DNA of 64,000 nt from Bacillus thuringiensis. GTDB lineage: Bacteria > Bacillota > Bacilli > Bacillales > Bacillaceae_G. The translations under genes were made by a program, and so were the position numbers. Position 1 is the first letter of the stretch, and every line of letters starts with the position of its first letter. The notes beneath the pieces were generated by a model that did not search any database, had not been told where the DNA came from, and was given only the letters and a program-made list of their open reading frames with translations. Below are positions 8,493-17,103 of the stretch, piece by piece. The stretch spans positions 1 through 64,000 of the forward strand of contig NZ_JACYOF010000013.1 of the NCBI RefSeq assembly GCF_014932895.1, read 5' to 3'.

Positions 8493-9067
8493 GTACGAGT
8501 GAAATTATAAATGTTATGAAGCAACATAAAGAAAATAGGTTTATTTTAGGTATAGACGGTTTAAGTCGTTCAGGAAAAACAACATTCGTAACAAATTTAA
8601 AGGAAAATATGAAACAAGAAGGTATTCCGTTTCATATTTTCCATATTGATGATCATATAGTGGAGCGTAATAAACGCTATCATACAGGACATGAAGAATG
8701 GTATGAGTATTATTATTTACAATGGGATATTGAATGGCTTCGGCAAAAATTCTTTCAAAAGTTACAAAATGAAACGAAATTGAAATTGCCTTTCTATCAC
8801 GATGAAACAGATACATGCGAAATGAAAAAAATACAAATCCCAATAGTAGGTGTAATTGTAATTGAAGGAGTTTTTCTGCAGCGAAAAGAATGGAGAGATT
8901 TCTTTCATTATATGGTGTATTTGGATTGTTCAAGAGAGACAAGGTTTCTTCGCGAGAGTGAGGAAACGCAGAAGAACCTTTCAAAGTTTGAAAACAGGTA
9001 TTGGAAAGCAGAGGATTATTATTTAGAAAGTGAAACACCGGAGAAGAGAGCGAATCTAGTTATATAA
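8489..9067 (+). CDS. Uridine-kinase-like P-loop kinase
   Basis: A 192-residue P-loop protein with Walker A GIDGLSRSGKTT (about residues 20-31), a conserved FHIDDH acid pair and later GVIVIEGVFLQRKEW, the layout of the phosphoribulokinase/uridine kinase family. The substrate is unknown. The start at 8489 overlaps the GNAT stop by four bases (ATGA); an in-frame ATG at 8477 is possible but lies inside the upstream gene. Confidence 0.82.
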   Translation: MSTSEIINVMKQHKENRFILGIDGLSRSGKTTFVTNLKENMKQEGIPFHIFHIDDHIVERNKRYHTGHEEWYEYYYLQWDIEWLRQKFFQKLQNETKLKLPFYHDETDTCEMKKIQIPIVGVIVIEGVFLQRKEWRDFFHYMVYLDCSRETRFLRESEETQKNLSKFENRYWKAEDYYLESETPEKRANLVI

Positions 9068-9093
9068 TGATTCGAACATAGAGGGTGAATGGA

Positions 9094-9672
9094 ATGAATA
9101 TTTTGTGGGACTTTGATGGGACGCTATTTGATACGTATCCTGCATATACAATGATGTTTTCTGAAGTATTAGGTGATACAGTAGACAAACAAGAAATATA
9201 CGAAAAATTGAAAATATCATACTCTCATGCAATTCATTATTATAATATTTCATGTGTGCAAGAAGAAAAGATTAAAATTTTGAAGAAAAAATTCACACCA
9301 AAAGATATGAAACCTTTTGCAGGTGTTGAAGAAGTTTTGAAATTTGCGGATAAAAATGTGATTATGACCCATAAACATAGGGCAGGGGTAATGGAAATTT
9401 TAAAATATTACGGATGGGACAAATACTTCGTCGATATGGTTACAATTGACGACGGTTTCCCTCGAAAACCGCACTCTCTAGCGTATGATCATTTGCATAA
9501 AAAGCACAATATTGATTTAGCTATTGGAGATAGAGAATTAGATTTATTACCCGCAAAAGAACTAGGTATTTCAACATGTATGTTTCAAGGGAATTGTAAT
9601 GTAGCGGATTATTCTTTATCGCATTACTCGGATTTTTTTAAGGTAGTGATTGATAGAGAGCTTTCTTTATAA
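9094..9672 (+). CDS. HAD-superfamily hydrolase
   Basis: A 192-residue protein with HAD motif I WDFDGTLFDTYPAY at residues 5-18, a helical cap, motif II VIMTHKHRAG, and motif IV IGDRELDLLPAKELG. This is the phosphoglycolate-phosphatase-like subgroup, a soluble Mg-dependent phosphatase of unknown substrate. The start at ATG 9094 has GAGGGTG six bases upstream; the in-frame GTG at 9085 lies inside that site. It is the last gene of the run that begins at 7549. Confidence 0.88.
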   Translation: MNILWDFDGTLFDTYPAYTMMFSEVLGDTVDKQEIYEKLKISYSHAIHYYNISCVQEEKIKILKKKFTPKDMKPFAGVEEVLKFADKNVIMTHKHRAGVMEILKYYGWDKYFVDMVTIDDGFPRKPHSLAYDHLHKKHNIDLAIGDRELDLLPAKELGISTCMFQGNCNVADYSLSHYSDFFKVVIDRELSL

Positions 9673-9680
9673 ATGTTTTG

Positions 9681-9723
9681 AAAAGAACCTCTTCTATTTA
9701 CTTGAAAAATAGAGGTTCTTTTC
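9681..9723 (+). terminator. Terminator after HAD gene
   Basis: A 12-bp perfect stem AAAAGAACCTCT / AGAGGTTCTTTT. Confidence 0.85.
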
Positions 9724-9790
9724 TATGCTTTATAAAAAACTATAGAGAATTAATACTTTCAAGTATATAGAAGGAGCTTATTAAAAGAGT

Positions 9791-9856
9791 TTGAATTATA
9801 TAGTTATAGATGAATCTGCAGATGAAAAGATTTCTATAAAGCGAGTGATCATATGA
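9791..9856 (+). CDS. Possible tiny ORF coupled to the response-regulator remnant
   Basis: A 21-codon frame starting at TTG, with AAGGAG 14 bases upstream, ends in TGA overlapping the ATG of the regulator remnant at 9853 (ATGA). The peptide is LNYIVIDESADEKISIKRVI plus one Ile. It may be a real short peptide gene, or the tail of a deleted upstream gene of the same operon. Nothing in the peptide is recognised. Confidence 0.3.
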   Translation: MNYIVIDESADEKISIKRVII

Positions 9857-10780
9857 GTATTTTCATTTTAGAAGATGATGTCATACAAGCGCAGCAAATG
9901 AAGCGGCTAGTTAAGGGAATTTTTGAAAAATATATGTTGCCTTACGATTTTATTGAGTATTGGGTTTATTATAGAATTAATTTTGACTAGGCCATCTACA
10001 GAGTTTTTAGCGAAGTTAAATCAACAATACGGTGAATTAAGTTATATTTCGGCGATTATTTTATTTTTATTATTAGTAATCATTGTATTAATAAGCTCAC
10101 ATTTATCGAAAGAGAAGTTACTAGAAGAACATGAAAAGCGTTTGGACAAAGAGTTATTAGATTATGTGGAGAAATTGGAGGATATGCATGATGAACTTGC
10201 TAGCTTCCGTCATGATTATATGAATGTGTTATTAGCGTTAGAAGAAGGGATACGTACAAAAAATGTGAAAGAAATTGAGCAAGTGTATTATGATGTTATA
10301 ACTCCTACATTAAAAACAATAAATGATTATGAACTTGATATTGCGAAATTATCTCGCATACATATTCTTGAAGTGAGAAGTGTATTAAGAGCGAAAGTTG
10401 ACACCGCCCAGCAACAACAAATAAACGTAATGCTTGATATACCAGAGAAAATTGAAAGTGTTTCGATGCCTATCGTTTCATTTATTCTTTTAGTAGACAA
10501 TGCAATTGAAGAAGCAGTACATAGTGAGGAAAAGGTATTACAAATCGCATTCTTTGAAATGAATTCACGACAATATTTTATTGTGCGTAATAGCTCAAAG
10601 TATGAATCGATTGATTTGCAAAAAATATATGAGAAAAACCATTCAAGTAAAGACAGAACCCGAGGATACGGGTTATTTTCATTAAAACGTATCATTAATA
10701 AAACAAACAATGCGACGTTAGAAACGACATATATAAGTCCTTATTTCACCCAAACTTTCATCTTAAAAGACATGAAATGA
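9853..10780 (+). pseudogene. Fused remnant of an AgrA-like response regulator and AgrC-like histidine kinase
   Basis: The ATG at 9853 opens a typical LytTR-class regulator start (MSIFILEDDVIQAQQMKRLV) that stays in frame only to about residue 35 and then runs to a stop at 9990. In another frame, from about 9955 to 10780, lies the back part of a sensor kinase: two membrane helices, FRHDYMNVLLALEEG (phospho-acceptor), LLVDNAIEEA (N box) and RGYGLFSLKRI (G box). The junction lacks the rest of the regulator and most of the sensor's membrane domain. The transmitter part is still open from TTG 9923, but that codon has no clear ribosome site. One large deletion is the simplest explanation. Confidence 0.8.
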
Positions 10781-10869
10781 CCATATATGATGAAAATAAA
10801 ACCAAATAGGAAATAACTACATACTTTCTTCACTCATTTTTATACACTTCAAGTAAGAGGTGAAGTGAG

Positions 10870-11070
10870 ATGAATGGTCTTATTTTTACAACAATAATTA
10901 GCATTGGTTTACCGCTTGTTGCACTTTTATATGCTTTTTGGAAGAAACGCTATATTCCATATATGCTAGGTGTATTGGCTTTACAGGTTATGCATGGTAC
11001 ACCAGAAGAACAGATTACACCTGCATATACATTAGTAGAAGAAACTTTACTGTCGTTAGTTTCAAATTAA
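10870..11070 (+). CDS. Short membrane protein, possibly an internally deleted YhfC-like protein
   Basis: A 66-residue protein. The first 40 residues (LIFTTIISIGLPLVALLYAF, then WKKRYIPYMLGVLA) look like the start of YhfC/CPBP-type multi-pass membrane proteins, which are much longer. After VLA the sequence switches to a hydrophilic tail ending ETLLSLVSN. AGAGGTGAAGTGAG precedes the ATG. I suspect an in-frame internal deletion in a larger gene, but the family assignment is weak. Confidence 0.45.
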   Translation: MNGLIFTTIISIGLPLVALLYAFWKKRYIPYMLGVLALQVMHGTPEEQITPAYTLVEETLLSLVSN

Positions 11071-11104
11071 AATAAGATTTTTAATAATAGAGTGGGGTTA
11101 AGTT

Positions 11105-11377
11105 ATGGACTTTCAAAAAATGTTAAAAAAATATCAAGATGACCATCAACATCCAATGAATAAATTTTTTCACTTTATTGGTATTCCTACAATTATCATT
11201 TCTATATTCATTTTATTCGTGAATTGGAAATTAGGATTATCACTATTTATATTAGGATGGATCTTTCAATTTGTAGGTCATGCAATTGAAGGAAAGAAGC
11301 CGACTTTCTTATCAAATCCAGCATATTTGGTTGTAGGTCCAATGTACTTTTTGAAAAAAATACTTAAAAAAAATTAA
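11105..11377 (+). CDS. Mpo1-like (DUF962) small membrane protein
   Basis: A 90-residue protein with KYQDDHQHPMNKFFHFIGIP at the start, followed by two or three helices and FQFVGHAIEGKKPTFLSNP. The histidines at HQHP, FFHFIG and GHAIEGKKP match the DUF962/Mpo1 family; yeast Mpo1 is an iron-dependent dioxygenase acting on 2-hydroxy fatty acids. Length is normal for short bacterial members. The ribosome site GTGGGGTTAAGTT precedes the ATG. The substrate in Bacillus is unknown. Confidence 0.85.
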   Translation: MDFQKMLKKYQDDHQHPMNKFFHFIGIPTIIISIFILFVNWKLGLSLFILGWIFQFVGHAIEGKKPTFLSNPAYLVVGPMYFLKKILKKN

Positions 11378-11429
11378 CTCAATAAAAGCTCAATAGGCGA
11401 TAAAATAAAAAGGGTGTAGTTTAAGAAGG

Positions 11430-11466
11430 CAGATAAAGCGGTTGTGTCCACTTTATCTGTTTTTTA
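11430..11466 (+). terminator. Terminator after DUF962 gene
   Basis: Stem CAGATAAAG / CTTTATCTG with a 12-base loop, then seven T. Confidence 0.85.
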
Positions 11467-11532
11467 TTTCAACTAAATTATGGTTATTCATGCTAGTATG
11501 AACTCATAGCTATATAGAAGGGGTGTGTTATT

Positions 11533-11844
11533 ATGAAAATCGAAATAGTTCCCAAAAAGAAGTACAGTATAATAAGTTATATATCTTTACTCGTCGGAAT
11601 TATGTGTTTTTTATTTGTTTTTATAACTCCGACGAGGATAGCGAATACGGGTAATATAGTGGGAGATTACATTACAATTGCCCTGACAGGTGTAGGTATC
11701 ATACTTTCAATAATCACAATGACGAAAAAAACAGAGAAGAAGGGGATTGCTATTATTTCATTAATACTGTCCTCATCGTTCTTTATATTTTGGATTATCG
11801 CAATTATCTTATTGCTTACTGGTCAAATTAATTTCGCACCGTAA
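11533..11844 (+). CDS. Small hypothetical membrane protein
   Basis: A 103-residue protein with three predicted helices (about residues 13-32, 45-62 and 70-98) and a short basic N-terminus (KIEIVPKKKYS). The alternation of helices and a TKKTEKKG loop resembles DUF4190-type proteins, but this is not firm. GAAGGGGTG lies upstream of the ATG. Single gene with its own terminator. Confidence 0.6.
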   Translation: MKIEIVPKKKYSIISYISLLVGIMCFLFVFITPTRIANTGNIVGDYITIALTGVGIILSIITMTKKTEKKGIAIISLILSSSFFIFWIIAIILLLTGQINFAP

Positions 11845-11853
11845 TGACGAACA

Positions 11854-11886
11854 AAAAGAGTCCTTCATACGAGAAGGACTCTTTTA
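11854..11886. terminator. Bidirectional terminator
   Basis: A 13-bp perfect stem (AAAAGAGTCCTTC / GAAGGACTCTTTT). It overlaps the stop codon of the leftward XRE gene and serves both convergent genes. Confidence 0.85.
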
Positions 11887-12099
11887 TTCGGTATCTTCAG
11901 GTTGATATTCTAAAATATCTCCAGGTTGGCATTCAAGTGCTTTACATATTGCTTCTAAAGTTGAAAAGCGAATTGCTTTTGCTTTTCCGTTTTTTAGAAT
12001 AGAAAGATTAGCCATTGTAATGCCGACTTTCTCTGAAAGCTCTGTTACACTCATTTTCCGTTTAGCAAGCATTACATCAATATTAATTATAATTGCCAT
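11884..12099 (-). CDS. XRE/Cro-type regulator (YozG-like)
   Basis: A 71-residue protein that is little more than a helix-turn-helix: VMLAKRKMSVTELSEKVGIT, then MANLSILKNGKAKAIRF, STLEAICKALECQPGDIL. This is the short XRE type usually found next to DUF2975 membrane proteins. The start at 12099 has GAGGTG six bases upstream. It follows the DUF2975 gene after ten bases, so both are one transcript. It may act on the inverted repeat at 12644-12692. Confidence 0.9.
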   Translation of the reverse strand: MAIIINIDVMLAKRKMSVTELSEKVGITMANLSILKNGKAKAIRFSTLEAICKALECQPGDILEYQPEDTE

Positions 12100-12109
12100 A
12101 TGTATCACC

Positions 12110-12592
12110 TCAGACTGTTAAATCATTTTCTGATTTTATATCTATAGCATCTTTTAATAGTCTTTGGAGAACGGCAGCAAAGACCGCGATAACCATGGAA
12201 GTAAAAATCATAATCATTCCAATAATCATAATACCAGGGGCGTCATCTCTCTCTGCTACGAGATAGAAAAGCGGCAAGCCTAATACATATAATACACTAA
12301 TTGTTAATGCACTGTACTTAATATTTTTTAAAGCGTTCACAGACAACTTTGAGAATGCTTTATTTTTGTCAATATAGTTTAAAAGTTTAAATGTTTGGTA
12401 CAGAACTAAGTAAAAAGGTATAGCGGTTGCGTATAAGTTGACAAAAACTAAATATTTTATATATGCAATATCAGGATATAAATCCGCAGCATAATTTCCT
12501 ATTTTAGGAACTAAAAATATACACATAGCAAGAACGGGGATACCCATAAGAATCACAGCCGTCTTTAAAAAAAGTGTTGATCCTTGTTTCAT
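12110..12592 (-). CDS. DUF2975 domain-containing membrane protein
   Basis: A 160-residue protein with four predicted helices (about 10-30, 48-68, 90-112 and 125-147) and the segment KLLNYIDKNKAFSKLSVNALKNI between the second and third, which is characteristic of DUF2975. Genes of this family are co-transcribed with a short XRE regulator, as here. The function is unknown; it may be a membrane sensor for that regulator. The start at 12592 has GAGGTGC upstream. Confidence 0.85.
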   Translation of the reverse strand: MKQGSTLFLKTAVILMGIPVLAMCIFLVPKIGNYAADLYPDIAYIKYLVFVNLYATAIPFYLVLYQTFKLLNYIDKNKAFSKLSVNALKNIKYSALTISVLYVLGLPLFYLVAERDDAPGIMIIGMIMIFTSMVIAVFAAVLQRLLKDAIDIKSENDLTV

Positions 12593-12643
12593 AAAAAGCA
12601 CCTCATTTATTTAATATCTATTTAACTTAACATGAAGTTTATC

Positions 12644-12692
12644 GTTTAACAATAAACTTTTATTAATTTTAAACGAGTTTTTATTGTTAAAC
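12644..12692 (-). promoter_or_regulatory. 13-bp inverted repeat upstream of DUF2975/XRE operon
   Basis: Perfect arms GTTTAACAATAAA (12644-12656) and TTTATTGTTAAAC (12680-12692) lie 36 bp apart centre to centre, 50-100 bp before the DUF2975 start. A second inverted repeat AGTTGTTA / TAACAACT lies at about 12694-12721. Probable operators; the binding protein is inferred to be the XRE regulator. Confidence 0.5.
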
Positions 12693-12920
12693 AAGTTGTT
12701 ATTTGATGGAGAGTAACAACTTTTCTTTATTAGAAAGGTCCAGCCTCTAGAAATTAAAAAATATTGAGCTATAGTCTGTACCATTATTTAATGAAAGTGA
12801 AGGTAATTGTTGTTAGCTTCATAAGAATGGGGAACTAATAAAACATATATAGCTGGTGAAATGTAATAGGAAATTTGGCCTTTGTATACAAATAAATGTG
12901 AAGCTTATGGAGGAACCACA

Positions 12921-14594
12921 ATGTCAAATTTGGGTGTAAAGATGATGAGGTTATTATTAGTGGGAACTATAGCACTAAGTATTTTATGTACTGAAAGCAT
13001 GATGAATTATCATGCGGCAGAAGCTAAGATGAAAAAAGAAGAGCACCAACCGAAAAATGTAATTATGATGGTTATGGACGGAACGAGTTCTTCAGCAACA
13101 ACATTAGCGCGCTGGTATAAAGGTTCACCGCTTGCGATAGATCAAATCTTATCAGGAGGTGTTCGTACGTATTCGGCGGAATCAGCTATTACAGACTCAG
13201 CCCCAGCAGCGACAGCTTTAGCGACAGGAAATAAATCAAATTCAGGATATGTAGGTGTATTACCATCTATTGTGAATTCACCTAGTTTAAAGCCGATAAA
13301 AGAAGGGGACAAGTTACGGCCAGTTGCCAACGTTTTAGAAGGTGCAAAACGCTCTGGTCGCGCAACTGGAATTGTTGCTACATCTGAAATTCAGCATGCT
13401 ACTCCAGCGGGTTTTTCAGCTCATCATGCGGATCGTAAGCATTTTGAAGTGCTTGCAAAGCAACAAGTGTATCAAAATATAGATGTTGTATTAGGAGGGG
13501 GAAAAGCGGCACTTCTACCTGTGAAAAGTAGTGGGATTCGAAAAGATGGTGTAGATTTAGTAAAAGTAATTCAAAACAAAGGATACGACTTTGTTGAAAC
13601 AAAAGATGCATTACTGAACTCCAAATCTCATAAAATTTGGGGCTCTTTCTCACATAATGCCCTTGCGTTCGATATGGATCGTGAAGCAACAAACCCGGAG
13701 CAACCAACACTTTCTCAAATGACAGAAAAAGCAATTCAAACATTATCAAAAGATAAAGATGGCTTTTTTTTATTTGTAGAAGGAAGTAAACCAGATTGGG
13801 CAGCCCATGCGAATGACCCAATTGGGATTATAAGTGATGTATTGGCATTTGATAATGCGGTTGCAAAGGCGTTACAATTTGCCAAAAAAGATGGTAACAC
13901 GATGCTCATTGCTGTAGCTGACCATGGCAACAGCGGTATTTCTATTGGGAATATGAATACGACAAAGGGATATAATACGACACCGGTATCTGCATACATT
14001 GATCCATTGAAAAAGGCGAAAATGACACTTGAAGGGACTACAAATCAACTGAAATCTGATGTGTCAAATGTAGAAGATGTAGCTAAATTATACGGTTTGG
14101 ACAATTTAACTCATGATGAAAAAGAAAAATTAAAAACTGCAAAAACGAAAATGGATGTAGGTCGAATTCTTCCTACATTATTGGCTAACCGTGCGAATAT
14201 CGGCTTTACGACAGGAGGACATACAGGTGAGGATGTATTCTTATATTCCTATGGACCTCAAAAACCAAAGGGCTTAATCCAAAATACAGACATTGCGAAG
14301 ACGATGGCGAAAGCAATGGGCTTTAACTTAGATGGAGTAACAAATAAATTATTTTTAGAGAGTGAACAAGCCTTTAAGAAAATCGGTGCAACTGTATCGA
14401 TCGACAAAACTGATGCTACAAGCCCGGTTCTCGTAGTAAAGCATAATAAAGTAGAAGCTCAATTAATTGTTAATAAAAATATAATTCGTATCAATGGTAA
14501 AGAGTATGAATTAGGAAGCGTTGTTGTAGAGAGTAATGGAAAGTTCTATGTACCAGAAGAGGCAATTCATTTATTCAAAATGCATTCTCGTTAA
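12921..14594 (+). CDS. Alkaline phosphatase, secreted
   Basis: A 557-residue protein with an N-terminal hydrophobic helix (residues 9-24), probably a signal peptide or anchor. Metal and nucleophile sites are visible: VMDG (Asp53), TDSAPAATALATGN with the nucleophilic Ser93, VADHGNSG and TTGGHTGED. It belongs to the PhoA superfamily and hydrolyses phosphomonoesters outside the membrane. The last ~70 residues (INGKEYELGSVVVESNGKFY, then VPEEA) resemble the copper-amine-oxidase-N-like wall domain of Bacillus exoproteins. GGAGG is seven bases before ATG 12921. Monocistronic with a strong terminator. Confidence 0.93.
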   Translation: MSNLGVKMMRLLLVGTIALSILCTESMMNYHAAEAKMKKEEHQPKNVIMMVMDGTSSSATTLARWYKGSPLAIDQILSGGVRTYSAESAITDSAPAATALATGNKSNSGYVGVLPSIVNSPSLKPIKEGDKLRPVANVLEGAKRSGRATGIVATSEIQHATPAGFSAHHADRKHFEVLAKQQVYQNIDVVLGGGKAALLPVKSSGIRKDGVDLVKVIQNKGYDFVETKDALLNSKSHKIWGSFSHNALAFDMDREATNPEQPTLSQMTEKAIQTLSKDKDGFFLFVEGSKPDWAAHANDPIGIISDVLAFDNAVAKALQFAKKDGNTMLIAVADHGNSGISIGNMNTTKGYNTTPVSAYIDPLKKAKMTLEGTTNQLKSDVSNVEDVAKLYGLDNLTHDEKEKLKTAKTKMDVGRILPTLLANRANIGFTTGGHTGEDVFLYSYGPQKPKGLIQNTDIAKTMAKAMGFNLDGVTNKLFLESEQAFKKIGATVSIDKTDATSPVLVVKHNKVEAQLIVNKNIIRINGKEYELGSVVVESNGKFYVPEEAIHLFKMHSR

Positions 14595-14595
14595 A

Positions 14596-14644
14596 AAAAT
14601 TGCCAACCACATCCTAGCTAGTATTAGTGGTTGGTAATTTTTTT
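14596..14644 (+). terminator. Terminator of the phosphatase gene
   Basis: Stem AATTGCCAACCAC / GTGGTTGGTAATT followed by T7. Confidence 0.85.
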
Positions 14645-14891
14645 GTTTTGACCCAAATTTTTCTAGATGGGAATATACCCTAGAAAGTTGGAAGAACTTC
14701 GAACTTTCCGGCACAAATGCTCCTTCTATCGTATTATAGTAGCTATTTTGGACGTAAGTAATTTGTAAGTATTGAGTAAGAGAAAAGAGATTTTTATAGT
14801 ATAAAATATTTATTATATCTACACATAACACCTGATACTAATAGTATGCTATAATATGAATTAGCAACATACAGGAAAGGAATTAGAAAAG

Positions 14892-15923
14892 ATGACCTTA
14901 CAAAATACTAAAAATTTAAAAAAACAAGTTGCTCCTTTTGAAAAATCAACGATAAAAAAAAGCGTTTGGCAACTTATCAACACAATAGTTCCATTTATTA
15001 TTTTATGGTACCTTGCTTATAAAAGTTTGTCCGTTTCTTATTGGTTAACATTAGTTCCATCTCTGTTAGCCGCTGGATTTATGACACGAATTTTTATAAT
15101 TTTTCATGATTGCACCCATTATTCATTCTTTAAAAGTCGACATGCAAATAGAATTGTTGGGACGTGTATGGGGGTTTTAACATTATTCCCGTTTGATCAA
15201 TGGGGGCATGAGCATGCCATTCATCACGCTACAAGTGGTAACTTGGATAAGAGGGGCACAGGAGATATTTGGACGCTTACAGTTAATGAATATGTAGCAG
15301 CGCCATTTAGACTTCGTTTAGCATATCGTTTATATCGCAACCCATTTGTTATGTTTGGATTAGGTCCGATTTATGTTTTCCTGCTAAAAAATAGATTTAA
15401 CCGAAAAGGTGCTAGAAAGAAAGAACGTATGAACACCTATTTGACGAATGTTTTAATTGTTGCTTTAGTAGGGATACTTTGCTGGGCAATCGGATGGCAA
15501 TCGTTCCTTTTCGTACATGGTACTATATTCTTAATAGCAGGTTCAGTAGGTATTTGGCTGTTTTACGTACAGCACACGTTCGAAGACTCTTATTTTGAAG
15601 AAGATAAAGAGTGGGAATATGTGAAAGCGGCAGTGGAAGGAAGTTCGTTTTATAAATTGCCAAAAATACTGCAATTTCTAACTGGTAATATTGGATTTCA
15701 TCATGTTCACCATTTAAGTCCAAGAGTACCTAACTATAAACTAGAAGAGGCACACAATAATACGTTGCCTTTAAAAAATGTACCAACGATTACTCTTGCT
15801 ACAAGTTTGCGTTCAATTCGTTTCCGTCTTTGGGATGAGAAAAGTAACAATTTTGTAAGTTTTAAAGATCTCAAAAATTTAATTAAAAACAATGTTTCTG
15901 TTCAAGTGAAATCTGAACTATAA
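14892..15923 (+). CDS. Fatty acid desaturase (membrane acyl-lipid type)
   Basis: A 343-residue integral membrane enzyme with all three histidine boxes for the di-iron centre: HDCTHYS at residue 72, HEHAIHH at 106-112 and HHVHH at 270-274. Hydrophobic pairs lie at about 30-70 and 175-215. It inserts a double bond into phospholipid acyl chains, helping to keep the membrane fluid in the cold. From memory, B. cereus ATCC 14579 has two such enzymes, DesA (delta-10) and DesB (delta-5); the neighbourhood near mqo suggests DesA, but this was not checked. AGGAAAGGAATTAG precedes the ATG. Confidence 0.9.
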   Translation: MTLQNTKNLKKQVAPFEKSTIKKSVWQLINTIVPFIILWYLAYKSLSVSYWLTLVPSLLAAGFMTRIFIIFHDCTHYSFFKSRHANRIVGTCMGVLTLFPFDQWGHEHAIHHATSGNLDKRGTGDIWTLTVNEYVAAPFRLRLAYRLYRNPFVMFGLGPIYVFLLKNRFNRKGARKKERMNTYLTNVLIVALVGILCWAIGWQSFLFVHGTIFLIAGSVGIWLFYVQHTFEDSYFEEDKEWEYVKAAVEGSSFYKLPKILQFLTGNIGFHHVHHLSPRVPNYKLEEAHNNTLPLKNVPTITLATSLRSIRFRLWDEKSNNFVSFKDLKNLIKNNVSVQVKSEL

Positions 15924-15941
15924 CTTCACTATATATGATGG

Positions 15942-15978
15942 ACTCCCCTTAATCATTTTTGATTTAAGGGGAGTTTTT
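15942..15978 (+). terminator. Terminator of the desaturase gene
   Basis: An 11-bp perfect stem ACTCCCCTTAA / TTAAGGGGAGT, then T5. Confidence 0.88.
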
Positions 15979-16248
15979 GTTTAAATAGTAGATGCCAGAT
16001 AAGGAGAAAACTTAAACATTTCAAATTGTAATTGCGGAAGATTACGAAATGATTGTGCGTAGGCATAAATATAAGATGACAATAAATATATTATGTTAAC
16101 AATGTGAAGCGTCATGAATTTTTTATATATTATTGTAACTGTTCATAAATCCGCCGAAAATTAATATCCTAGGGGATTATAGTATAAAATTACTTGTAGA
16201 GTTATATCTAAAAATAACGTTTATTTCGTTTTATAGATAAAATTTCAT
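15979..16248. other. Intergenic, nothing recognised
   Basis: AT-rich, no open frame with a ribosome site and no clear hairpin. Confidence 0.5.
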
Positions 16249-16707
16249 TCATTTTTCTTGCTGTTCCGCATCCCATTCACTTAAATAGGATGCATATTCT
16301 AATTTATCTGGATTTCCATGTAACATAGCAATGAATTCTAATTTATTTCCATCACTATCGAGGAAATATACACTTGCAGCGGGCATCCACCTTTGGACAA
16401 TTGGCTCTTGATTTCCTTTTCCTTGACTTCCCACCACTTCTATTCCACGTTCCTCTAACCACAATTTAGAAGTCATTAAAAACTCCAAATTTACACCAAA
16501 AGCAAAATGTTTCGGCTCAAAGTCTTCAATATTATGTACTTCCCATAGTCCAAGCATCTGTTTTTTATTTTCTCCTATCCAAAAGAAAGCCACTCTTCTT
16601 TTGGATAGTTTTCTTGCTAACGCTAATCCTAGCTTGTTTTGATAGAAATCTATCGCTTTTTCTAAATTTTTTACATGTAAATGGGTCTCGTATATGTTCT
16701 GTATCAT
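16249..16707 (-). CDS. VOC family protein
   Basis: A 152-residue protein: YETHLHVKNLEKAIDFYQNK at the start and VYFLDSDGNKLEFIAML near residue 125 give the two VOC repeat modules. Acidic and histidine ligands expected for a metal site (His at 9, His near 69, Glu near 130) are in place. The substrate is unknown; FosA/glyoxalase-like proteins are the nearest by pattern. AAAGGAATAAGC lies before the ATG. Monocistronic. Confidence 0.88.
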   Translation of the reverse strand: MIQNIYETHLHVKNLEKAIDFYQNKLGLALARKLSKRRVAFFWIGENKKQMLGLWEVHNIEDFEPKHFAFGVNLEFLMTSKLWLEERGIEVVGSQGKGNQEPIVQRWMPAASVYFLDSDGNKLEFIAMLHGNPDKLEYASYLSEWDAEQQEK

Positions 16708-17103
16708 TATGCTTATTCCTTTCTTTATTGGTAACTATCGGTTGAGGAGTTTCTGTAATTCTAAATTTGAAATATGTATAATCCTAGTAATGTACATCTA
16801 TATCCGATATACTTATTTACTATTATATCGAAATTGAAATATGTTAAATCCAACTGAGGTGGCAATTTTAAGTGTAAATTCTAATACTTTTGTAGGAGAA
16901 ATAGCGATTAAATTCAGATGAAATAATATTAAAATTATGAAAAAACGCTATTCTCTTTGTAAGAATAGCGTTTTTGTTAATGTTTTTAAGTTGATGGGCA
17001 GGGGATAGAACCTGAAAAATGAAGATTCACAAAGCTAAGAAGTTTTTATTTCCCTTATTGAATGAAAGCATCTGTTAATTCAAAAACAAATGATTAAAAC
17101 CCG
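16708..17103. other. Intergenic with one orphan hairpin
   Basis: No gene is supported. The region holds the terminator-like hairpin at 16941-16976. Confidence 0.5.
16941..16976. terminator. Orphan terminator-like hairpin
   Basis: A 14-bp perfect stem AAAAACGCTATTCT / AGAATAGCGTTTTT with T run. No gene on either strand ends here; the nearest minus gene ends at 17104. Confidence 0.65.

Noticed and set aside
8541-9038. 165-codon minus-strand frame opposite the kinase gene
   Set aside because: The plus-strand kinase has a P-loop and coupled start; the minus frame has no recognisable family and no ribosome site.
13399-13999. Minus-strand frames inside the alkaline phosphatase gene
   Set aside because: The phosphatase is intact with catalytic motifs; the opposite frames are shadows.
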